64,000 nt of DNA from JBFHIJ01 sp041596515. GTDB taxonomy: Bacteria; Bacteroidota; Ignavibacteria; Kapaibacteriales; UBA2268. Below the pieces are notes generated by a model. It saw only the letters and a list, made by a program, of their open reading frames with translations. It had not been told where the DNA came from and did not search any database. The position numbers were made by a program, and so were the translations under genes. The stretch is from positions 70,426 through 134,425 of the forward strand of contig JBFHIJ010000005.1 in the NCBI GenBank assembly GCA_041596515.1. Direction: 5' to 3'. Shown in pieces: positions 56,901 to 64,000 of this stretch. Each line of letters begins with the position of its first letter. Position 1 is the stretch's first letter.

Positions 56901-58072
56901 TTTGTTTCTTCTATCAGATTGCTTTGAATCGACATTAGTTTTCTAAAAGCATCCGCCAAGGCACCTAACTCATCTCTGCCCTTATAATCACATTTGATAT
57001 TTACGTTACCTGTAGAAACTGATTCTGCATATTCTCGTATCTTTTCGATAGGTTGTGAAAATGATTTGGTAAAGAAGTAGATACCTACCTGAGCAAACAC
57101 CATAAAAAACAAACTGCCTAAAATAAGCTCTATAATTATATCTATAGTTGCAGCTTGGATTTCGCTTGCAGGTACGTCTATTTTTAAGAACCAAGTCTGA
57201 TTAGTCTTAGAAATTACAATTGGCTGAGTAATAGTAAAAGTTTCACCGATTGTTTCTGCATAAGTTGAATCTAATAGCCTGTAACTTACTTTATTTGAAT
57301 AATCTGAATAAACAGATGAGATGTTGTTCTGTATCGTCGAATCACTTGCAGAATTAGCACAGATATCACCCTCACCAGTAAATAGTGTGATATTGCCTGA
57401 GTTGTTGAAAATATTTTGTTTCGTCAATTCTTTTTGAAGATTGTCGATATTTAACCCGATAACATTGAAGGCAAGAGTTTCGCCTTTGATATGAATTGGC
57501 ACTAAAACGTTTGCAGTAAAGATACTATCGCCGTTGATGTCCCTTTTTACTGTATTAGAAACAAGAATTTGTTGTGATTCAAATCCTTTTGCAATTTCTT
57601 CTTCGGTAAGAGCAGCAGTAATGTCAAATTGGCTATTACCGATATCCCCTTTAATAATGCCGGGAGAGAATCTGCCCAGAGCGGAGTCTAAGTTATCAAA
57701 AGCATTCTCTTTCCAGTATGAGCCAACATATAAGATGTCATTATCTACGTCAGTAAAAGAGCTTAACTTTTCACTAATGGAACTTCTATTTATATCGTTA
57801 GTAACCTTATAAGTGCTTTGGATGTCTTTAGCAGTCAGTTCTGCTACAATTATTGCCTTGTCTATAGAAGACTTTATTCTTTCGGCTTGGCTATCCGAAA
57901 GTGCAACAAGACGATTTTCGATAGATTCTTCATTATTCAGAAAAGTTCTAAATGCAGCTTGGGCAATCAAAGCAAGCGACAGCATAATCATACTTGCTGT
58001 AGTCGCAAAAGTTAGTTTAGCTTTAATTGACTTCATGTTGAAATAAAAACTGAGTATCTTTTCGATTTTCAT
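53945..58072 (-). CDS. Poly-HAMP methyl-accepting chemotaxis protein
   Basis: This receptor has 1375 residues from ATG 58072. It has an N-terminal span (about 20-40), an extracytoplasmic Cache-like region, a second span (about 310-330, ending GIYFF), and then a canonical HAMP. About a dozen HAMP-like repeats follow with motifs such as [18 protein letters not shown] and [13 protein letters not shown]. The signalling domain holds the hairpin tip [34 protein letters not shown] (positions about 1180-1215). It ends HESFDF. cheB is divergent. The ligand is unknown. Confidence 0.93.
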   Translation of the reverse strand: [1375 protein letters not shown]

Positions 58073-58627
58073 ATTTTCTCTCAATGTATAAATTCATATA
58101 ATATTTCTACTATTCAAAGTCAAAAAGGATAATATATGTTAGATTATTGCAAATATATCATTATTTTCATAAACTAACAAAAATATATAGTTTGGTGGTT
58201 TGCTGTAGCAATATGATATCAAATATACTTGTAATCTTAGTAGTGAGTCTGGAGTATATAGTTTGGAGTATGTGGTACAAATGAGAAAAAATATAATAAA
58301 ACAAGTAATTATGTATTAAATACATATAAATTTTCTTCTATTATAATGTAGAATAGAATAAGAATGTAGAAATTAAGAAGAAAAATAAGAATGGTGGTAA
58401 ATTATAAAAATCAATTTGTATTGATAGTTTTTTTTTACCAACAAACCCTTTCAGCTTTGTCTTATACATATATAATATGTGTTTGCTTTTGTAATAAAAT
58501 TTCTTAAATTGTCTATGCAAGTGGCATTCTTTGATATACATTTGAAATATTTATAGCTTTCAAACGGTTTTAGATAAGAGTTCGCTATTAAAATTAGTTT
58601 ATTTACAAACAATACATTTGAATCTTT
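58073..58627. other. Gene-free divergent region between receptor and cheB
   Basis: About 555 very AT-rich bases, including a T-tract at about 58428-58436. Both promoters must be here. Small frames on either strand have AT-driven composition and are not called. Confidence 0.5.
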
Positions 58628-59650
58628 ATGGCAGGACAAATAAAAGTACTATTGGCAGAAGATGAGCTCATGACTTCAGCCACTTATAAGCAGTTGCTTA
58701 CACGTAAAGGCTATCAGGTAATTACAGCTCAAAATGGCATATCAGCATTAAAATTGATGGAACAGGTACAATTTGATATATTACTGACAGATTGGATGAT
58801 GCCGCTTATGGATGGTATCGAGCTTATTCGTAGGGTCAGAGAATCTATCAGGCCAATACCATATATCATTATGTTTACTGCTATAGATTCACAAGGCACA
58901 AAAGACTTTGCTCTTAATGCCGGAGCAGATAACTATTTCCCTAAACCGGTTGATTTTAATGCTCTTGAAAAAGCTATACAGCAAGGTTTGAAAAAAATGA
59001 AGCAAGAAGAACCAAGCTCTTCTGCTATCACAGTAGACATTACAAATGACATAAAACCTGACTTCGTCGGAGTTACTATTGCTTCTTCTACAGGTGGGCC
59101 GAAGTCTCTGATAGAAGTCTTTAAAAATATTCCGGCTGATTTGCCGGCAGCTTTTTATATTGTGCAACATGCTCCTGACTGGATGATTAGTGGATTTGCA
59201 AAACATCTACAGGAAAACACTCCTTATAAAGTGAATGTTGCTATGAATGGGATTATCTCGCTGCCCAAAAATATCTATATAGCTCCCGGTGGCAAACATT
59301 TGAATATTCTTCCAAAATCTCAGAAGTTAGCTTTTGATGATGCTCCGGAAGAAAATTTTAGTAAGCCTTCAGCTGACCCTCTTTTCCGTTCAGGTGCGCA
59401 GGCATTTGGTAGATATGGTATAGGCGTAGTGCTTACCGGTTTAGGCAAAGACGGTGCAAATGGTTCCGCTAATATCGAAGCTGCAGGTGGTACGGTAATT
59501 ATCCAAGATCCTGACTCTGCAGTAGCTCCATCTATGCCGGAAGCTGCAATTAAGGCTACTAAAAAACATGAATTGGTGCCTTTGGATCAAATTGGTAAAG
59601 CAATCGCCCGTAAAATTAAAATACTAAACGACAAACTTCAGAAATCATAG
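58628..59650 (+). CDS. cheB: Chemotaxis response regulator methylesterase
   Basis: CheB removes methyl groups from chemoreceptors after phosphorylation. The 340 residues have an N-terminal receiver domain with phospho-acceptor D55 (LLTDWMMPLMDG) and K106, then the methylesterase domain. Its catalytic residues are S154 (ASSTGGP), H181 (VQHAPDW) and an aspartate in TGLGKDGANG. It is divergent from the poly-HAMP receptor, its likely target (inference). No cheR, cheA or cheW is in the window. Confidence 0.95.
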   Translation: MAGQIKVLLAEDELMTSATYKQLLTRKGYQVITAQNGISALKLMEQVQFDILLTDWMMPLMDGIELIRRVRESIRPIPYIIMFTAIDSQGTKDFALNAGADNYFPKPVDFNALEKAIQQGLKKMKQEEPSSSAITVDITNDIKPDFVGVTIASSTGGPKSLIEVFKNIPADLPAAFYIVQHAPDWMISGFAKHLQENTPYKVNVAMNGIISLPKNIYIAPGGKHLNILPKSQKLAFDDAPEENFSKPSADPLFRSGAQAFGRYGIGVVLTGLGKDGANGSANIEAAGGTVIIQDPDSAVAPSMPEAAIKATKKHELVPLDQIGKAIARKIKILNDKLQKS

Positions 59651-59673
59651 ATTTCCTTAAATATGTCAAGATT

Positions 59674-59710
59674 AGGGTTGCTACTTTGTGAGTCGTAACC
59701 CTTGTTTTAT
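59674..59710 (+). terminator. Terminator after cheB
   Basis: AGGGTTGC pairs with GTAACCCT with a mismatch, followed by TTGTTTTATTT. Confidence 0.65.
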
Positions 59711-59749
59711 TTATAGACCTATGATTTTAGGAAAGAAGGAAATAGCATC

Positions 59750-60007
59750 ATGGCTAAAAAACAATGCCAAAGTTGTGGGATGCCACTAAAAGAAAATGCA
59801 GATGGTTGGGGTACAAATAGAGATAATAATAAAAGCGATATATTCTGTATTATGTGCTATCAGGATGGATATTTTACAAAACCTGAGATAGATACTGCAG
59901 AGAAAATGCAAGTTTTTGTCTTCGATATCCTCAGGACAAAACACATTCCTAAATTTTTAGCAAAAATAATGATTAAAGATATTCCAAAATTGGGAAGATG
60001 GAGTTAA
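59750..60007 (+). CDS. Small zinc-ribbon protein
   Basis: This 85-residue cytosolic protein has a four-cysteine metal site: CQSCGMPL near the start and CIMCYQDG after about 25 residues. It matches the small putative zinc-ribbon family found in many bacteria. The C-terminal half is helical and basic. The role is unknown. The start at 59750 follows GAAAGAAGG. It stands between cheB and the YchF-like gene. Confidence 0.75.
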   Translation: MAKKQCQSCGMPLKENADGWGTNRDNNKSDIFCIMCYQDGYFTKPEIDTAEKMQVFVFDILRTKHIPKFLAKIMIKDIPKLGRWS

Positions 60008-60114
60008 CTCCTATTTCTACTTATTTAAAAATATTACAAACAAAAAATTCCATAAGACCAAAAAATATAATAATTTTGGAGAATTGGATTAACTAAATAT
60101 TTATAGAGGGTATT

Positions 60115-61200
60115 ATGCAGATAGGTATCGTGGGCTTGCCTTTTTCAGGTAAAACGACCTTATTTCAAACTTTGACTCAGATTCACTTAGATCAATCAGC
60201 TTTGCAAAAAAGAGACACTAATCAAGCGATTGTTAAGGTGCCGGATAGCCGTTTAGACAAACTAAATGAAATCTTTAACCCCAAAAAAGTAATCAATGCT
60301 ACTATCGAGATGGTGGATCTTGTAAGTGTTTCCAAAGGAGACAGAAACTCTAATCAGTTTGCAGGTCAGTTCCTAGGCAAAGTGAAAACAAACGATGCTC
60401 TTCTGCACGTGGTTCGCGGGTTTGAAGATGAGTCTGTACCTCACTCTGAGGGGTCTATTGACATCTGGCGTGATATAGAAACTTTGGAGGAAGAGTTCCT
60501 ATTTTCTGACTTGGAATGGTTAGAAGGCAGATTTGACAAATTAGAGAAAGACCTAAAAAAGCCAAAGACTAAAGAATCTGCAGCCAAAGAAATTGAAGCC
60601 ATGAAAAGATGGAAGGATTCTTTGGAAAACGGCACGCCTCTTCGCGAATTGGAAATGTCTGAGGACGAAATGGGTTATATAAAAAACTATGCACCACTCA
60701 CTGCAAAACCTCTTTTGATTGCAATTAACCTTTCTGAAGAAAGCGTAGCAAATGCCGCTAAGATTGTAGAAGATGTCAAATCAAAAATCAAAGGCGAGCA
60801 AGTTAGAGTAGAGCCGTTCTTTGCTAAAATTGAATTGGAACTTTCTCAGCTTGACGATGAAGAAAAGCAAGTCTTTATGGATGAATATGGCTTGAAAGAT
60901 TCTCCTTTGGATAGGATGATTCGTGGCGCTTATGAACTGCTTGGCTTACAGTCATTCTTCACTGTAGGAGAAGACGAAAATAGAGCTTGGACGGTTAAGA
61001 AAGGCTCAACAGCTCAAGAAGCTGCGGGCACTATCCACACCGACTTCTATAATAAATTTATCCGTGCTGAAGTTACAGCTTACGGTGACTTTATGGAATT
61101 TGGCTCTTTTGTTAAATGCAAAGAGAATGGGAAATTCAGATTAGAAGGCAAAGAATATGTTGTCCATGATGGCGATATCATGAATATCCGTCACGGTTGA
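60115..61200 (+). CDS. YchF/Ola1-like P-loop ATPase
   Basis: This TRAFAC-class NTPase has 361 residues. The order is: P-loop GLPFSGKTT, a switch II region VDLVSVSKG, a coiled insert (about 120-180), the NxxE specificity motif (AINLSEES) that favours ATP, and a C-terminal TGS domain (TIHTDF, FIRAEVTAYGDF). The usual DIAGLVKGA switch II has lost its glycine: D68-L-V-S71. It therefore belongs to a divergent YchF subfamily. Ribosome association is known for YchF and inferred here. Confidence 0.88.
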   Translation: MQIGIVGLPFSGKTTLFQTLTQIHLDQSALQKRDTNQAIVKVPDSRLDKLNEIFNPKKVINATIEMVDLVSVSKGDRNSNQFAGQFLGKVKTNDALLHVVRGFEDESVPHSEGSIDIWRDIETLEEEFLFSDLEWLEGRFDKLEKDLKKPKTKESAAKEIEAMKRWKDSLENGTPLRELEMSEDEMGYIKNYAPLTAKPLLIAINLSEESVANAAKIVEDVKSKIKGEQVRVEPFFAKIELELSQLDDEEKQVFMDEYGLKDSPLDRMIRGAYELLGLQSFFTVGEDENRAWTVKKGSTAQEAAGTIHTDFYNKFIRAEVTAYGDFMEFGSFVKCKENGKFRLEGKEYVVHDGDIMNIRHG

Positions 61201-61229
61201 TCCTTCTCAAGAGTAATAGTTAATTTTTT

Positions 61230-61263
61230 AAAGCTCCAGTATGTGAAATACCGGAGCTTTTTG
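61230..61263 (+). terminator. Terminator after the YchF-like gene
   Basis: AAAGCTCCAGTAT pairs with ATACCGGAGCTTT with one mismatch and is followed by T. The stem is nearly the same as in the terminator after nuoB. Confidence 0.85.
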
Positions 61264-61382
61264 CGTAAATACAAAATGTAAAAATAATATTGAATATCTA
61301 TTGAGAACAAAGAATATCATATTTAGGACAAACATTCTATCTTCTTATTCGTAGAGTAAATACATATATTTAGGACGTTTTT

Positions 61383-61979
61383 ATGTCAATTATCCCACTT
61401 ATAGCCTATCTGATAGGCTCAGTGCCGTCTGCTTATTTAATAGTGAAACTGTTCACCGGAAAGAATATTACTGCTGAGGGTAGTGGCAATGTAGGTGCAA
61501 TGAACAGCTATGAGAGTACCGGGAAAAAGCATATAGGCTTACTTGTCTTTGGCGCTGATTTTTTGAAGGGTTTAGTTCCTTTATTACTATTGCAGATTAT
61601 TGATGCGGGACAGATTGAGATGTCACTTGCAGGAATCTTCCTCATAGTAGGACATAACTTCTCAGTATTCCTTAATTTTAAAGGTGGTAAAGGTCTGGCA
61701 ACAGCGTTAGGAGTCTTTGCTACTATTAATCTTTTTCCGATTATTGTATGGGTAGCTGTATGGGTTTCTTCATTTAAGTTTTTATTCAAGGATATAAACA
61801 AAGCAAATATCGCCGCCACAACGTCTCTGTTAAGCGTTTGGTTGCTTCCTGATTCATTGCTTCATGATTGCGCGATAATGTCTTCAGACCCACTTCTTGT
61901 GAGAATTATGGTAAGTGTTATAGCTTCGCTGATTATGTTTAAGCATATCAAAGATATTAAAGAAATTATGGCCAAATAA
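61383..61979 (+). CDS. plsY: Glycerol-3-phosphate acyltransferase PlsY
   Basis: This integral inner-membrane enzyme transfers acyl from acyl-phosphate to glycerol 3-phosphate, starting phospholipid synthesis. In its 198 residues the catalytic motif 1 is GSGNVGAMN, and motif 2 is GHNFSVFLNFKGGKGLAT. About five hydrophobic spans are visible. It has no PlsX neighbour. A TATATTTAG resembling a -7 box lies about ten bases before the ATG. Confidence 0.95.
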   Translation: MSIIPLIAYLIGSVPSAYLIVKLFTGKNITAEGSGNVGAMNSYESTGKKHIGLLVFGADFLKGLVPLLLLQIIDAGQIEMSLAGIFLIVGHNFSVFLNFKGGKGLATALGVFATINLFPIIVWVAVWVSSFKFLFKDINKANIAATTSLLSVWLLPDSLLHDCAIMSSDPLLVRIMVSVIASLIMFKHIKDIKEIMAK

Positions 61980-62096
61980 AGAATCAACTGTAAAAATACA
62001 GTCTCATCAATTCCCTAACCGACAACAATCTGCTATAGCTACTCTGAAATTCATGAAATTGCTTTATATTTGCATTCCGAAGGACTTGGGAGTGGT

Positions 62097-63290
62097 ATGC
62101 ATAAATATTTTATATATAGTTTTTTCTTGTGTTTTCTAATGATAAACACTGGTTTGAGTAGTGATGTACTTGTGACTAATTCCGGCAAGATAATTATTGG
62201 CAATATTCTTTCTCAAGACAGTACCAATGTCACAATAAAGAATCACAGGAAGTCTTATAATATTCCCAAAAACAGAATAGAAATGCTGTTCTCGATTCCT
62301 GATTTGAATACCAGAGAAAAACTTTCTTTTTTACCAAGAGGCTTGCCAATTTCTCTGGAAAAGATAGCCGGTTTAGAAGGCATTTTTTATGGTCTTAGTG
62401 GTAAGTATATACTAGTGAGAGTCGATGGAGAAATACAGCAGATAGAAATAGCTAAAGTAGATTCCCTGTATAAAGATGATTTTCCGGATATAAGGTTGTT
62501 TAATTTGCTGAGTCTGATTGAGCATAGAAGAGACAACATAAATATCAGGACTTACGAACTGGGCGAAATAGAGTGTGAAGTATTAAAATTTGACTCAATG
62601 CAAGCTATTCTCAAAATAGAGAGCGATACTATTTCAGTTGCAATAGAACAATTATTGAGTGTTGCAGGCGAGTCTCTATTCAATTTTCAAATTAGGAAAA
62701 ATGTTTATAGTAATAGCTATTTGCTTTTGCCCTCTGCATATATTGGAAGTGCTGAAGAAACATTTGCAGAGATAATAGATCTTTATTATGCAAATATTTG
62801 TTATAACATAAGCTCATGGCTTCAGATATCGGGAGGCTTTGCGACACCTATCCTTTTCGATCAGACAGGCAAGTATCCTATTTCCTTTTCAGTAAAGGGA
62901 GCTTTGCAGATTGCCGATGGGCTTAAAATGTTTTCAGAGCTGATGGTCTTCCATAAAGATGGAAATATGCCGGGACTCTGCCATATTGGACTAAATTACG
63001 GAAGCACTGAGAATAATATCTCCATTATATACTCATACCAATCTAAGTTAGATATAGAGTTTTCACAAAGCGTTGTAAGCATGGCAGGTGTATTTAGAGT
63101 ATATAGCAATATTTATTTTACATCAGAAATAAGTGCTGTAGGAGAGTATGAAAGTACTGCTTTTATTACGAGTAATGCAATGCAAATAAACTTAGAAGAT
63201 ATTTCTTTTAAGATTGGTGCAATTTATTTTATTGCAGAAAAGAAAGAATATAGTATTTTGCCATTGTTAAAAGCTGAATTTGATTTCTAA
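62097..63290 (+). CDS. Secreted beta-rich protein, possible outer-membrane protein
   Basis: This 397-residue protein starts at ATG 62097 (site GGGAGTGG). It has a signal peptide of about 20 residues ending near TGLSS. The first 170 residues hold repeats of a short beta unit (LVTNSGKIIIGNILSQDSTN, IRTYELGEIECEVLKFDSMQ). The rest alternates like an outer-membrane barrel and ends in EFDF. No family is recognised. It is followed by thpR at 12 bases and may share its transcript. Confidence 0.6.
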   Translation: MHKYFIYSFFLCFLMINTGLSSDVLVTNSGKIIIGNILSQDSTNVTIKNHRKSYNIPKNRIEMLFSIPDLNTREKLSFLPRGLPISLEKIAGLEGIFYGLSGKYILVRVDGEIQQIEIAKVDSLYKDDFPDIRLFNLLSLIEHRRDNINIRTYELGEIECEVLKFDSMQAILKIESDTISVAIEQLLSVAGESLFNFQIRKNVYSNSYLLLPSAYIGSAEETFAEIIDLYYANICYNISSWLQISGGFATPILFDQTGKYPISFSVKGALQIADGLKMFSELMVFHKDGNMPGLCHIGLNYGSTENNISIIYSYQSKLDIEFSQSVVSMAGVFRVYSNIYFTSEISAVGEYESTAFITSNAMQINLEDISFKIGAIYFIAEKKEYSILPLLKAEFDF

Positions 63291-63302
63291 TGGATTTTTC
63301 AA

Positions 63303-63842
63303 ATGAAAAGATTATTTCTAGCAACATTCGTAGATCAGGATATTTTCCGTTTCATTTTTGACGATATAATGAAAGATTTTGATGGCATTGTAAAAGGTAA
63401 GTGGGTAGAGCAAGAAAATCTACATTTTACTTACAAGTTCCTGGGAGACACTGAGGAATCAAAAATTCCTGAAATTCAGGAAGCCTTAAAAGATGAGTTA
63501 AAGCATTTTGATCGCAATTTGTCATTTTCAGGTCTTAGTGCATTCCCTAATTTAAGCAGTGCAAAAGTGCTATATGTGCCGGTATTTTCAGAGGCTAATA
63601 TTTTGAACAAAATTGCCGGGCAGGTAGAATCCAAACTTGAAAAAATAGGATATGCCCGCGAGAAAAGAAAGTTCCGCTCTCATCTGACTTTGCAGAGAAT
63701 CAAAGAAACAAAAAGTAGCGAATTTGTTGAAAGAATCAAGTCATATAAAGATAAACAATTTGGGTTTATGGACGGCTTTGATGTTAAACTTGTAGCAAGT
63801 GAGTTGACTAATAAAGGTCCAATCTATACAGTAATAGATTAA
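63303..63842 (+). CDS. thpR: RNA 2',3'-cyclic phosphodiesterase (LigT/2H family)
   Basis: This 179-residue protein of the 2H phosphoesterase superfamily has both HxT motifs, LHFTYKFLGD and SHLTLQRIKE, in the correct order and spacing. It opens RLFLATFVDQDI, matching the RLFxAI start of the ThpR/LigT family. It can open 2',3'-cyclic phosphates in RNA; the in vivo target is unknown. It ends at a terminator shared with the convergent gene. Confidence 0.9.
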   Translation: MKRLFLATFVDQDIFRFIFDDIMKDFDGIVKGKWVEQENLHFTYKFLGDTEESKIPEIQEALKDELKHFDRNLSFSGLSAFPNLSSAKVLYVPVFSEANILNKIAGQVESKLEKIGYAREKRKFRSHLTLQRIKETKSSEFVERIKSYKDKQFGFMDGFDVKLVASELTNKGPIYTVID

Positions 63843-63850
63843 AAAGAAGC

Positions 63851-63890
63851 AAGCCGCAATGATTCTATCTTTGCGGCTTGATTATTATTT
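63851..63890. terminator. Bidirectional terminator at the right end
   Basis: AAGCCGCAA (63851-63859) pairs perfectly with TTGCGGCTT (63871-63879), A-rich on the left and T-rich on the right, between two convergent genes. Confidence 0.88.
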
Positions 63891-64000
63891 AAGTATTTTA
63901 AGTTGTTGAGTAGTTTCTATGCCTGATAGTTCATACAAACGCACAAAGTAAGAGCCAGGTGATAGCTGGGAAATATCTAATTGTGTATTATAAAATCCCG
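63885..64000 (-). CDS. 3' end of a T9SS-secreted protein (partial)
   Basis: The minus strand reads in frame to a TAA at 63887-63885. The visible 38 residues (QLDISQLSPGSYFVRLYEL, then TQQLKILK) match the last strands of a type A T9SS C-terminal sorting domain. The gene enters from the right edge and its body is not visible. The protein should be exported through the type IX system. Confidence 0.85.
   Translation of the reverse strand, partial: GFYNTQLDISQLSPGSYFVRLYELSGIETTQQLKILK

Overview
This AT-rich 64 kb stretch comes from a bacterium of the Bacteroidota/Chlorobiota (FCB) superphylum, possibly a Kapabacteria- or Ignavibacteria-like lineage. The placement is inferred. It rests on three type IX secretion (T9SS) C-terminal sorting domains (the 2309-residue surface protein, the subtilase and the gene cut by the right edge), on promoters resembling TTG-N19/20-TAnnTTTG, and on the gene families present. 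I found no rRNA, tRNA, CRISPR array, insertion sequence or integrase. Most of the window is core chromosome.

Layout. 0-4 kb: purC, a LysE-type exporter, and nuoA-nuoB (complex I) without the rest of nuo. A gene-free stretch with three structured inverted repeats precedes alaS. 7-16 kb: a TPR sensor kinase, a MarC-type membrane protein, a PAS sensor kinase, a fused ADP-forming acetate-CoA ligase, and dapA. 17-24 kb: one giant secreted protein with LamG, hook-like, Kre9-like, dockerin-like and sorting domains. 24-28 kb: a PilM-like protein, a phosphoglucose/phosphomannose isomerase, a Tudor-like small protein, rpsU, and a type I asparaginase. 28.4-31.1 kb: a very AT-rich three-gene cassette between two direct copies of the gatD 3' end and its terminator. 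31-34.4 kb: gatE-gatD, the amidotransferase normally taken as archaeal. 34.7-45.6 kb: a lipoprotein; an ECF sigma factor with an anti-sigma/beta-barrel fusion; dapB and a DUF1573 protein; lolD; infC-rpmI-rplT-pheS without pheT; lysS; a glutamine amidotransferase pair; a thiamine-binding-like protein. 45.7-53.8 kb: a T9SS subtilase, a long KamA-type radical SAM protein, and the compact series MCE protein-sirtuin-acpS-ispD. 54-64 kb: a poly-HAMP chemoreceptor divergent from cheB, a zinc-ribbon protein, a YchF-like ATPase, plsY, a secreted beta-rich protein, thpR, and the end of another T9SS protein.

Functional themes. Translation is heavily represented (alaS, lysS, pheS, infC, L20, L35, S21, GatDE), as is lysine/diaminopimelate synthesis (dapA, dapB at separate loci). 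Envelope and surface functions (T9SS cargo, MCE, LolD, PlsY, sigma/anti-sigma barrel) and sensing (two kinases, receptor, CheB) make up most of the remainder. The best candidate for something undescribed is the 28.6-30.9 kb cassette. It encodes a secreted cysteine-rich acidic protein, a secreted propeller-like protein and a thioredoxin-like protein with CKEC. A nine-unit trinucleotide repeat lies in its upstream region, and duplicated gatD ends flank it. Other notable items are bacterial GatDE, the hook-like domain nested in a LamG domain, and the anti-sigma/barrel fusion.

All assignments are by eye from protein motifs. Start codons were moved from the longest reading frame where a ribosome-binding site or signal peptide argued for it.
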